Below the pieces are notes generated by a model that was not told where the DNA came from, did no database searches, and worked only from the letters and a program-made list of their open reading frames with translations. A program made the position numbers and the translations under genes. Of a DNA stretch of 64,000 bases, positions 22,993 through 33,259 are shown piece after piece. Within the stretch, counting starts at the first letter, position 1, and each line of letters starts with the position of its first letter. Source of the DNA: Elymus sibiricus (taxonomy: Eukaryota; Streptophyta; Magnoliopsida; Poales; Poaceae); assembly GCA_039707655.1 (NCBI GenBank), contig CM077668.1, forward strand, positions 63,877,086 to 63,941,085, given 5' to 3'.

Positions 22993-24853
22993 TGTTGGGG
23001 AACGTTGCATGGGAAACAAAAATTTTCCTACGCACACGCAAGATCTATCCATGGTGATGAGCATCTACGAGAGGGAGAGTGAATCTACATACCCTTGTAG
23101 ATCGCTAAGCGGAAGCGTTAATAAACGCGGTTGATGTAGTCGAACGTCTTCGCGATCCAAATCGCCGAGCGTCCCGCGATCCAATCACGATCCTTCCGAT
23201 CTAGTGCCGAACGGACGGCACCTCCGCGTTCAACACACGTACGGCTTGATGACGCCTTCACCTCCTCGATCCAGCGAGCGATGGTGAAGTAGTGGTTGAG
23301 TTCCAGCAGCACGACGGCGTGGTGATGGTGGTGAGGAACAATCTCTGCAGGGCTTCGCCAAGCACTACGGAGATTATGACGGAGGAACTAGTGGGCTAGG
23401 GTTGCCGGCACACGGCTTGGGAAATCCTGATGTGTCCCGTGTGCTAGCCCTGCCCCTCTATTTATATGTTGAGCCTTGGGGTCTAAACTTGGAGTAAAAG
23501 CCTCCTCCGGGTCGGTTTTGCCCGCACAAGGTCGGTTTGGCCCGCAGGAAAAGAGTCCAATTCGGACCCTGCCGAATCGTGCACAGCCGCGCACAAGCGG
23601 TAGTACCGCTTCACACAAGCGGTAGTACCGCTTGGGCGGTAGTACCGCTTCACACAAGCGGTAGTACCGCTCAGGCGGTAGTACTGCTTCACCAAGCGGT
23701 AGTACCGCTTACGCGGCAGCAAAACTACTTTTGCACTTTCCAATACCTTGTGGGCTTCATCCCTTTGGCTCATATAAAGTGTTGCTGCACCCGAACACTT
23801 CGGTAAACATCCGGAACCCCTTCCGGTGAACTCCGGAACCCTTCCAGAGATCAAAACACTATTATCACATATATCAATCTTTACCTCCGGACTATTCCGG
23901 AGATCCTCGTCATGTCCGGGATCTTATCCGGGACTCCGAACAACTTTCGGTCACCAACATAATAACTCAATTATACTAATCGTCACCAAACGTTAAGTGT
24001 GTAGACCCTGCGGGTTCGAGAACTATGTAGACATGACCGAGACACTTCTACGATCAATAACCAACAGCGGGACCTGGATGCCCATATTGGCTCCTACATA
24101 TTCTACGAAGATCTTTATCGGTCGAACCTCTATGTCAAGGATTCAGTTAATCCCGTATGCTGTTCCCTTTGTTCTTCGGTATGTTACTTGCCCGAGATTC
24201 GATCGTCGGTATCTCTATACCTAGTTCAATCTCGTTACCGGCAAGTCTCTTTACTCGTTCCGTAATACAAGATCTCGTGGCTAACACTTTAGTCACATTG
24301 CTTGCAAAGCTCATTATGATGTTGTATTACCGAGTGGGCCCTGAGATACCTCTCCGTCACACGGAGTAACAAATCCCAGTCTTGATCCATGCCAACCCAA
24401 CAGACACCCTCGGAGATACCTGTAGAGCACCTTTATAGTCACCCAGTTACGTTGCGACGTTTGATACACACAAGGTATTCCTCCGGTGTCAGTGAGTTGC
24501 ATGATCTCATGGTCAAAGGAACAGATACTTGACATGCAGAAAACAATAGCAATAAACTGACACGATCAAATGCTACGTTTACAGTTTGGGTCTTGTCCAT
24601 CACATCATTCTCCTAATGATGTGATCCCGTTATCAAATGACATCTCATGTCTATGGCTAGGAAACCTTAACCATCTTTGATCAACGAGCTAGTCAACTAG
24701 AGGCTTACTAGGGACACAGTGTTGTCTATGTACCCACACATGTATTTGAGTTTCCAATCAATACAATTATAGCATGGATAATAAACGATTATCATGAACA
24801 AGGAAATATAATAATAACCAATTTATTATTGCCTCTAGGGCATATTTCCAACA
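22993..24853 (-). mobile_element. 3' LTR of Copia F (1861 bp)
   Basis: The ends are TGTTGG...CCAACA with a 6-bp terminal inverted repeat. It carries the palindrome array at 23595-23711 and a TATAAATA box (minus strand) at 23459-23466. It is almost identical to 30163-32023. Confidence 0.95.
23595..23711. repeat. Array of six AAGCGGTAGTACCGCTT palindromes (3' LTR of F)
   Basis: The 17-bp inverted repeat AAGCGGTA-G-TACCGCTT occurs perfectly at 23595-23611, 23617-23633 and 23695-23711, with three slightly altered copies between. Spacers are 3-6 bp. On the element's strand the array lies about 130 bp upstream of the TATA-like box, where enhancer sites would be expected. The same array is at 30765-30881 in the 5' LTR. 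Confidence 0.9.
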
Positions 24854-24866
24854 GTCTCCCACTTGC
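24854..24866 (-). promoter_or_regulatory. Polypurine tract of Copia F
   Basis: The minus strand reads GCAAGTGGGAGAC immediately before the 3' LTR start at 24853. It is the expected plus-strand primer for reverse transcription. Confidence 0.75.
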
Positions 24867-24903
24867 ACTAGAGTCAATAATCTAGTTCACATCACTATGT
24901 GAT

Positions 24904-27900
24904 TTACATTGTAATGAATCGAACACCCATGCAGTTCTGGTGTTGTTCATGTTTAGCCCTTGGAAGAGGTTTAGTCATCGGATCTGCAACATTTAGATCC
25001 GTGTGTACTTTGCAAATATTTATGTCGTCCTCCTTGATGTAATCGCGGATGGAATTGAAACGTCGTTTTATGTGTCTGGTCCTCTTGTGAAATCTTGGTT
25101 CCTTGGCTAGAGCAATGGCACCAGTGTTATCACAAAACAGAGTCATTGGGTTAAGTGCACTAGGCACTACTCCAAGATCTGTCATGAACTCCTTCATCCA
25201 GACACCTTCCTTCGCCGCCTCCGAGGCAGCGATGTACTCCGCTTCGCATGTAGAATCTGCTACCACGCTTTGCTTGGAACTGCACCAGCTAACCGCACCC
25301 CCATTAAGAATAAATACGTATCCGGTTTGCGACTTAGAGTCATCCGGATCAGTGTCAAAGCTTGCATCGACGTAACCCTTTACGACGAGCTCTTGATCAC
25401 CTCCATAAACGAGAAACATGTCCTTAGTCCTTTTCAGGTACTTCAGGATATTCTTGACCGCCGTCCAGTGTTCCATTCCTGGATCACCTTGAAACCTTCC
25501 GACCATACTTATGGCAAGGCTGACATCGGGTCTTGTGCACAGCATTGCATACATGATAGAGCCTATGGCTGAAGCATAGGGGATGACACTCATCTTTTCT
25601 CTATCTTCTGCAGTCACTGGGCATTGAGTCTTACTCAACTTCACACCTTGCAAAACAGGCAAGAACCCCTTCTTGGACTGATCCATTTTGAACTTCTTCA
25701 AAATCTTATCAAGGTATGTGCTTTGTGAAAGTCCTATTAAGCGTCTTGATCTATCTCTATAGATCTTGATGCCTAATATGAAAGCAGCTTCTCCTAGGTC
25801 CTTCATTGAAAAACTCTTGTTCAAATATTCCTTTACGCTTTCCAGCATTTCTATATTGTTTCCAATCAGCAATATGTCATCCACATATAATATTAGAAAC
25901 GCTATAGAGCTCCCACTCACTTTCTTGTAAATACAAGCTTCTCCGTAAACTTGTATAAACTCGAACGCTTTGATCACCTCATCAAAACGAAGATTCCAAC
26001 TCCGAGATGCTTGCACCAGTCCATAAATGGATCGCTGGAGTTTGCAAACTTTGTCAGCATTCTCTGGATCGACAAAACCTTCTGGTTGCATCATATACAA
26101 CTCTTCCTTAAGGAAACCGTTAAGGAACGCTGTTTTGACATCCATCTGCCAAATTTCATAATCGAAAAAGGCAGCTATTGCTAACATGATTCTGACGGAC
26201 TTAAGCATCGCTACGGGTGAGAAGGTCTCATCGTAGTCAACTCCTTGAACTTGTGAAAAACCCTTTGCCACAAGTCGAGCTTTATAGACGGTGACATTAC
26301 CGTCCGCGTCCGTCTTCCTCTTAAAGATCCATTTGTTCTGAATGGCCTTACGCCCTTCAGGTAATACTTCCAAAGTCCATACTTTGTTTTCATACATGGA
26401 TCCCATCTCGGATTTCATGGCCTCTAACCACTTCTCGGAATCCGGGCTCATCATCGCTTCTCCATAGCTCGTAGGTTCATCGTTGTCTAACAACATGATG
26501 TCTAAGACAGGGTTGCCGTACCACTCGGGAGCAGTACGCGTCCTTGTCGACCTACGAGGTTTGATAGCAACTTGATCCAAAGCTTCATGATCATCATCAT
26601 TAACTTCCTCTTCAGCTAATGTAGGCTCCACAGAAACAACTTTCTGCGCTGCGCTACTCTCAGGTTGAAGTAAAGGTTCAACAACCTCATCAAGTTCTAT
26701 CTTCCTCCCACTCAATTCTTTCGAGAGAAACTCTTTCTCAAGAAATGTTCCGTTTTTAGCGACAAACACTTTGCCTTCGGATCTGAGGTAGAAGGTATAC
26801 CCAACTGTCTCTTTTGGGTATCCTATGAAGACGCATTTCTCCGCTTTGGGTTCCAGCTTTTCAGGCTGAAGCTTTTTGACATAAGCATCACATCCCCAAA
26901 CTTTAAGAAACGACAGCTTTGGCTTCTTGCCAAACCAAAGTTCATATGGCGTCGTCTCAACGGATTTCGATGGTGCCCTATTTAAAGTGAATGCAGCTGT
27001 CTCTAATGCATAACCCCAAAACGATAGTGGCAAATCGGCAAGAGACATCATAGATCGCACCATATCCAATAAAGTTCGATTACGACGTTCGGACACACCA
27101 TTACGCTGTGGTGTTCCAGGCGGTGTCAATTGTGAAACAATTCCACACTGTCTTAAGTGACTGCCAAACTCATAACTCAGATATTCTCCCCCTCGATCAG
27201 ATCGTAGGAATTTAATCTTCTTGTTACGATGATTCTCAACTTCACTCTGAAATTGTTTGAACTTTTCAAATGTTTCAGACTTGTGTTTCATTAAGTAAAT
27301 ATACCCATATCTACTTAAGTCATCAGTGAAGGTGAGAAAGTAACGATAACCACCGCGCGCCTCAATGCTCATCGGACCGCACACATCAGTATGTATGATT
27401 TCCAATAAGTCACTTGCCCGTTCCATTGTTCCAGAGAACGGCGTTTTAGTCATCTTGCCCATGAGGCATGGCTCACATGTGTCAAGTGATTCAAAATCAA
27501 GTGACTCCAAAAGTCCATCAGCATGGAGCTTCCTCATGCGTTTTACGCCAATATGACCTAAACGGCAGTGCCACAAGAAAGTGGTATTATCATTATCAAT
27601 TCTACATCTTTTGGCATCAATGTTATGAACATGTGTATCATTACTATCGAGATTCAATAAGAATAAACCCCTCACATCGGGTGCATGACCATAAAAGATA
27701 TTACTCATATAAATAGAACAACCATTATTCTCTGATTTAAATGAGTAACCGTCTCGCAATAAACAAGATCCAGATATAATGTTCATGCTTAACGCAGGCA
27801 CCAAATAACACTTATTTAGGTTCATCACTAATCCCGACGGTAATCGAAGAGCGAGCGTGCCGACGGCGATCACATCAACCTTGGAACCATTTCCCACGCG

Positions 27901-28887
27901 CATCGTCACTTCGTCCTTTGCCAGCCTCCGTCTATTCCGCAGTTCCTGTTTTGAGTTGCAAATATGAGCAACCGCACCGGTATCAAATACCCAGGCACTA
28001 CAACGAGGGTTGGTAAGGTACACATCAATAACATGTATATCATATATACCTTGTTTGTTGTTGGCCGCCTTCTTGTCAGCCAAATACTTGGGGCAATTCC
28101 GCTTCCAGTGTCCAGTTCCCTTGCAATGAAAACACACAGTTTCTGGTTTGGGTCCAGCCTTGGGTTTCTTCACGAGAGGAGCAACTGCTTTGCCACTCTT
28201 CTTGGAGTTACCCTTCTTACCCTTGCCATTTTTCTTGAAACTAGTGGTTTTATTGACCATCAACACTTGATGCTCCTTCTGAATTTCAGACTCAGCGGCT
28301 TTCAGCATCGCAAACAGCTCGGCGACTGACTTGTTCATCCCGTGCATGTTATAGTTCAACACGAAGCTCTTGTAGCTAGGTGGCAATGATTGAAGAACTC
28401 TGTCAGTGATAGCCTCTGGCGGAAGGGGCATCCCTAACTCAGCCAGACGGGTGGAGTACCCAGACATTCTGAGCACGTGATCACTGATAGACCCGTTCTC
28501 CTCCATCTTGCAAGCATAGAACTTATCGGAGATCTCATATCTCTCGATCCGGGCATTCTTCTGAAAGATAAACTTCAACTCCTGGAACATCTCATATGCT
28601 CCATGACGTTCAAAACGTCTTTGAAGTCCCGGTTCTAAGCCATACAACATTGCACATTGAACTATTGAGTAATCATCAGAACGAGCCTGCCAGGCGTTCA
28701 CAACGTCTAGAGACTCAACTGGAGCGGGTGGATCACCAAGCGGTGCATCAAGGACATAAGCCTTCTGGGAAGCCGTAAGGATAATCCTTAGATTACGGGC
28801 CCAGTCCACAAAGTTACTTCCATCATCTTTCAACTTAGCTTTCTCTAGGAACGCATTAAAATTCAGGGGTGCTACTGCGCGAGCCAT
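24904..28887 (-). CDS. Copia gag-pol polyprotein, intact (1327 aa)
   Basis: This single open frame encodes all proteins for replication of element F in Copia order. The gag domain fills residues 1-250, followed by a CCHC zinc knuckle (C252, C255, H260, C265). The protease has the DTG triad at 302-304. Integrase has its HHCC zinc site (H440, H445, C471, C474) and catalytic D501, D564 and E600, with the canonical 35-residue D-E spacing. Reverse transcriptase has QMDVKTAFLNG at about 914-924 and catalytic YVDD at 1001-1004. RNase H has D1174, E1215/E1217 and D1253. The ATG start at 28887 lies about 1.3 kb downstream of the 5' LTR on its strand, after a long untranslated leader. There is no frameshift between gag and pol and no stop or missing catalytic residue. 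Ty1-type virus-like particles in the cytoplasm and nuclear integration are inferred from the family. Confidence 0.97.
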   Translation of the reverse strand: MARAVAPLNFNAFLEKAKLKDDGSNFVDWARNLRIILTASQKAYVLDAPLGDPPAPVESLDVVNAWQARSDDYSIVQCAMLYGLEPGLQRRFERHGAYEMFQELKFIFQKNARIERYEISDKFYACKMEENGSISDHVLRMSGYSTRLAELGMPLPPEAITDRVLQSLPPSYKSFVLNYNMHGMNKSVAELFAMLKAAESEIQKEHQVLMVNKTTSFKKNGKGKKGNSKKSGKAVAPLVKKPKAGPKPETVCFHCKGTGHWKRNCPKYLADKKAANNKQGIYDIHVIDVYLTNPRCSAWVFDTGAVAHICNSKQELRNRRRLAKDEVTMRVGNGSKVDVIAVGTLALRLPSGLVMNLNKCYLVPALSMNIISGSCLLRDGYSFKSENNGCSIYMSNIFYGHAPDVRGLFLLNLDSNDTHVHNIDAKRCRIDNDNTTFLWHCRLGHIGVKRMRKLHADGLLESLDFESLDTCEPCLMGKMTKTPFSGTMERASDLLEIIHTDVCGPMSIEARGGYRYFLTFTDDLSRYGYIYLMKHKSETFEKFKQFQSEVENHRNKKIKFLRSDRGGEYLSYEFGSHLRQCGIVSQLTPPGTPQRNGVSERRNRTLLDMVRSMMSLADLPLSFWGYALETAAFTLNRAPSKSVETTPYELWFGKKPKLSFLKVWGCDAYVKKLQPEKLEPKAEKCVFIGYPKETVGYTFYLRSEGKVFVAKNGTFLEKEFLSKELSGRKIELDEVVEPLLQPESSAAQKVVSVEPTLAEEEVNDDDHEALDQVAIKPRRSTRTRTAPEWYGNPVLDIMLLDNDEPTSYGEAMMSPDSEKWLEAMKSEMGSMYENKVWTLEVLPEGRKAIQNKWIFKRKTDADGNVTVYKARLVAKGFSQVQGVDYDETFSPVAMLKSVRIMLAIAAFFDYEIWQMDVKTAFLNGFLKEELYMMQPEGFVDPENADKVCKLQRSIYGLVQASRSWNLRFDEVIKAFEFIQVYGEACIYKKVSGSSIAFLILYVDDILLIGNNIEMLESVKEYLNKSFSMKDLGEAAFILGIKIYRDRSRRLIGLSQSTYLDKILKKFKMDQSKKGFLPVLQGVKLSKTQCPVTAEDREKMSVIPYASAIGSIMYAMLCTRPDVSLAISMVGRFQGDPGMEHWTAVKNILKYLKRTKDMFLVYGGDQELVVKGYVDASFDTDPDDSKSQTGYVFILNGGAVSWCSSKQSVVADSTCEAEYIAASEAAKEGVWMKEFMTDLGVVPSALNPMTLFCDNTGAIALAKEPRFHKRTRHIKRRFNSIRDYIKEDDINICKVHTDLNVADPMTKPLPRAKHEQHQNCMGVRFITM

Positions 28888-30149
28888 GATCTACAACATA
28901 AATATAGCAAGGACAACTTAGACTATTGTTCTTAGATAATGAGTTTAGTTAATCATATTTTAAAAAACTCCCACTCAAATTGACATCCCTCCGATCATTC
29001 GAGTGTAACATGATCCAAATCCACCAACTCAAGTCCGATCATCACGTGAGTTGAGGTGGTTTCAATGGTGAACATCTTCATGTTGATCATATCTACTATA
29101 TGACTCATGTTCGACCTTTCGGTCTCTTGTGTTCCGAGGCCATGTCTGTACATGCTAGGCTCGTCAAGTTTAACCCGAGTGTTCCGCACGTGTAACATGG
29201 CTTACACCCGTTGTATGCGAACGTAGAGTCTATCACACCCGATCATCACGGCGTGTCTCGAAACGACGAACTTTCGCAACGGTGCACACTTGGGGAGAAC
29301 ACAATTTTATCTTGAAATTTAAGTGAGGGATCACCTTATAATGCTACCGTCGTCCTAAGCAAAATAAGATGCATAAAAGGATTAACATCACATGCAAATC
29401 ATAAGTGACATGATATGGCCATGAACTTGTGCTTTTGATCTCCATCTCCAAAGCACCGGCATGATCTCCATCGTCACCGGCATGACACCATGATCTCCAT
29501 CATCTTGATCTCCATCAACGTGTCGCCATAAGGTTGTCGCGCCGACTGTTGCTTCCACGACTATAGCTAACGTTTAGCGATAAAGTAAAGCATTACATAG
29601 CGCTTAATGATTGACACGCAGGTCATACAATAATTAAAGACAACTCTATGGCTCCTGCCAGTTGCCGTACTCATCGACATGCAAGTCGTGATATTCTATA
29701 CAATACATGATCATCTCATACATCACATATATCTCATCATGTAATTGGCCATATCACATCACAACATACCCTGCAAAAACAAGTTAGACGTCCTCTAATT
29801 GTTGTTGCAAATTTTACGTGGCTGCTACGGGTTTGCAAGAACCGTTCTTACCTACGCAAAACCACAACGTGGTGTAGTGATTGCTTTTTGATCTTCTAAA
29901 AGAACCCTCTTCATTGAACCGATTCAACTAAAGTGAGAGAGACAGACACCCGCCAGTCACCTTTATGCAACAAGTGCACGCAGCGGTGAAACCAGTCTCG
30001 CGTAAGCGTACGCGTAATGTCGGTCCGGGCCGCTTCATCTCACAATACCGCGGAATCAAGTATCAACTAGTAACGGCAAGCAATATGTATACACCCACGC
30101 CCACAACTCGTTTGTGTTCTACTCGAGATCTCATCTACGCATAGACCTA
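28888..30149 (-). other. Untranslated leader of Copia F
   Basis: About 1.26 kb separate the primer site from the gag start codon. No gene is seen. The leader is matched in Copia A by 1560-2884 (shared blocks such as CTCCCACTCAAAT and TTCCGAG), so it is a conserved element part, probably containing packaging and translation signals. Confidence 0.7.
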
Positions 30150-30161
30150 GCTCAGATGCCA
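30150..30161 (-). promoter_or_regulatory. Primer binding site of Copia F
   Basis: The minus strand reads TGGCATCTGAGC, one base after the 5' LTR end. It is a two-mismatch variant of the initiator tRNA-Met complement TGGTATCAGAGC; Copia A has the one-mismatch variant. Confidence 0.75.
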
Positions 30162-30162
30162 C

Positions 30163-32023
30163 TGTTGGGGAACGTTGCATGGGAAACAAAAATTTTCCTA
30201 CGCACACGCAAGATCTATCCATGGTGATGAGCATCTACGAGAGGGAGAGTGAATCTACATACCCTTGTAGATCGCTAAGCGGAAGCGTTAATAAACGCGG
30301 TTGATGTAGTCGAACGTCTTCGCGATCCAAATCGCCGAGCGTCCCGCGATCCAATCACGATCCTTCCGATCTAGTGCCGAACGGACGGCACCTCCGCGTT
30401 CAACACACGTACGGCTTGATGACGCCTTCACCTCCTCGATCCAGCGAGCGATGGTGAAGTAGTGGTTGAGTTCCAGCAGCACGACGGCGTGGTGATGGTG
30501 GTGAGGAACAATCTCTGCAGGGCTTCGCCAAGCACTACGGAGATTATGACGGAGGAACTAGTGGGCTAGGGTTGCCGGCACACGGCTTGGGAAATCCTGA
30601 TGTGTCCCGTGTGCTAGCCCTGCCCCTCTATTTATATGTTGAGCCTTGGGGTCTAAACTTGGAGTAAAAGCCTCCTCCGGGTCGGTTTTGCCCGCACAAG
30701 GTCGGTTTGGCCCGCAGGAAAAGAGTCCAATTCGGACCCTGCCGAATCGTGCACAGCCGCGCACAAGCGGTAGTACCGCTTCACACAAGCGGTAGTACCG
30801 CTTGGGCGGTAGTACCGCTTCACACAAGCGGTAGTACCGCTCGGGCGGTAGTACTGCTTCACCAAGCGGTAGTACCGCTTACGCGGCAGCAAAACTACTT
30901 TTGCACTTTCCAATACCTTGTGGGCTTCATCCCTTTGGCTCATATAAAGTGTTGCTGCACCCGAACACTTCGGTAAACATCCGGAACCCCTTCCGGTGAA
31001 CTCCGGAACCCTTCCAGAGATCAAAACACTATTATCACATATATCAATCTTTACCTCCGGACTATTCCGGAGATCCTCGTCATGTCCGGGATCTTATCCG
31101 GGACTCCGAACAACTTTCGGTCACCAACATAATAACTCAATTATACTAATCGTCACCAAACGTTAAGTGTGTAGACCCTGCGGGTTCGAGAACTATGTAG
31201 ACATGACCGAGACACTTCTACGATCAATAACCAACAGCGGGACCTGGATGCCCATATTGGCTCCTACATATTCTACGAAGATCTTTATCGGTCGAACCTC
31301 TATGTCAAGGATTCAGTTAATCCCGTATGCTGTTCCCTTTGTTCTTCGGTATGTTACTTGCCCGAGATTCGATCGTCGGTATCTCTATACCTAGTTCAAT
31401 CTCGTTACCGGCAAGTCTCTTTACTCGTTCCGTAATACAAGATCTCGTGGCTAACACTTTAGTCACATTGCTTGCAAGGCTCATTATGATGTTGTATTAC
31501 CGAGTGGGCCCTGAGATACCTCCCCGTCACACGGAGTAACAAATCCCAGTCTTGATCCATGCCAACCCAACAGACACCCTCGGAGATACCTGTAGAGCAC
31601 CTTTATAGTCACCCAGTTACGTTGCGACGTTTGATACACACAAGGTATTCCTCCGGTGTCAGTGAGTTGCATGATCTCATGGTCAAAGGAACAGATACTT
31701 GACATGCAGAAAACAATAGCAATAAACTGACACGATCAAATGCTACGTTTACAGTTTGGGTCTTGTCCATCACATCATTCTCCTAATGATGTGATCCCGT
31801 TATCAAATGACATCTCATGTCTATGGCTAGGAAACCTTAACCATCTTTGATCAACGAGCTAGTCAACTAGAGGCTTACTAGGGACACAGTGTTGTCTATG
31901 TACCCACACATGTATTTGAGTTTCCAATCAATACAATTATAGCATGGATAATAAACGATTATCATGAACAAGGAAATATAATAATAACCAATTTATTATT
32001 GCCTCTAGGGCATATTTCCAACA
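30163..32023 (-). mobile_element. 5' LTR of Copia F (1861 bp)
   Basis: This is the promoter-bearing LTR, with TATAAATA (minus strand) at 30629-30636 and the palindrome array at 30765-30881. It is followed by GTTAC, the target duplication. See the element entry for identity to its partner. Confidence 0.95.
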
Positions 32024-33259
32024 GTTACCAAGTCGGAGCGACAGGAATCATGTTCGTCTCTGCGAGCTACTAAATACGCCTAACGGATTTGGGTATTTGA
32101 TCTGAGTAGGCCGCTGGCCTTATACGCACTACCACCACGTGGGATAATGGTTTAATGGGGCCCTCTATGTCGTATGTATCAGCCGAAAGCTCTTCAGATG
32201 TCACAGCTCAGAGATGCGGGCTGATCGTTGGGGTGGGCTGGTTACGTCACTTGTGTATACAGTGTCGCGCCTGGGCCCTGACCAGCCACGTAACGTGCAG
32301 GAGTGCAAAGGGCGATGGCCCAAGATCCCTTCACACTTAGGATTTAGACCGGCGTGCTGACCTCTCTGCTGAGCCTAGGTAGGACTGCGTCGTGTCGATT
32401 ACCCGAGGCCGGGCATTACCCAGCAAGTGTGTCCGGCCAGATGTGATCGAGCGTGTTGGGTAACAGTAGTGCACCCTTGCAGGGAAGTTATCTATTCGAA
32501 TAGCCGTGTCCACGGTAACAGGACGCTCAGAGTTGTATCTTGATCTGCTACAACTACAAATGGATACTGTTACAATATTAAAATGTTACTACTGCTCTCG
32601 GGATCACTTTCTCGTAGGGTAGACGAGGAAGGATCTCAGGGCATTACTAAAATATAACTGCTATTATGTGTTACTATACTTTACTCTCTTCTGATGCTGC
32701 AAGATTGCTTCAAGATGCTAGTCTTTGATAGGCTAGGCCTCTCCCCCTCTGTTCCAGCATTTCTGCAGTTTAGTCCAAAGATATAGCCCCATTCCTTTGA
32801 TACCGATGCATAATTAGTATAGTTCTGATGTCAGTCTTGCGAGTACTTTGGATGAGTACTCACGGTTGCTTTGCTACTTCTTTTTCCCCATACCCGTTTG
32901 CTGCGATCAGACAATGGAGCCCTGGAGCAGGAGATCCCCGGAGGCACCTACTACTACGTTGAGCCCGCCGACCAGAAGTAGTTCGGAGGCCCTAGGCAGG
33001 AGGCCTTCGCCTTTTCGATCAGTGTCGCTGTTTGTGCTAGCCTTCTTAAGGCAAACTTGACTAACTATGTCTGTACCCAGATATTATTTGTTTGTATGAC
33101 TTATGTATTCGGGTCCTTGTGACCCCTAGTTTGTAATATGAATATTTATGTTTAAATTTGAGTTTAGAGTTGTGTTGTGATATCTTCCCGTGAGTCTCTG
33201 ACCTCGAGCATGCACGTTTGCGTGTATGATTAGTGCATGGTCGAGCAGAGGGCGTCACA
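32024..33259 (+). mobile_element. 5' LTR of Gypsy D, part after Copia F
   Basis: This continues the D LTR from the GTTAC duplication to the LTR end GGGCGTCACA at 33250-33259. It has no counterpart in the 3' LTR, which stops short. Only short accidental frames are present. Confidence 0.8.

Larger units (their letters stand above)
22993..32023 (-). mobile_element. Copia element F, complete and very young (9031 bp)
   Basis: This intact Ty1/Copia retrotransposon lies in minus orientation. Its LTRs are 1861 bp each (22993-24853 and 30163-32023), offset exactly 7170 bp, and I find only three differences (near 23673, 24309 and 24353 against their partners). The target duplication GTTAC is perfect at 22988-22992 and 32024-32028. 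A primer site, a purine tract and one uninterrupted polyprotein are present. LTR ends (TGTTGGAAATATGCCCTAGAGG on the element strand) place it in or near the BARE-1/WIS/Angela group. At the commonly used grass rate of 1.3e-8 substitutions per site per year, three differences imply under about 0.1 million years. It is the only element here that could still be active. Confidence 0.96.

Noticed and set aside
23595..23711. Regular palindromic repeats considered as a CRISPR-like array
   Set aside because: This is plant DNA, the spacers are only 3-6 bp and no cas genes exist; the array is duplicated with the LTR.
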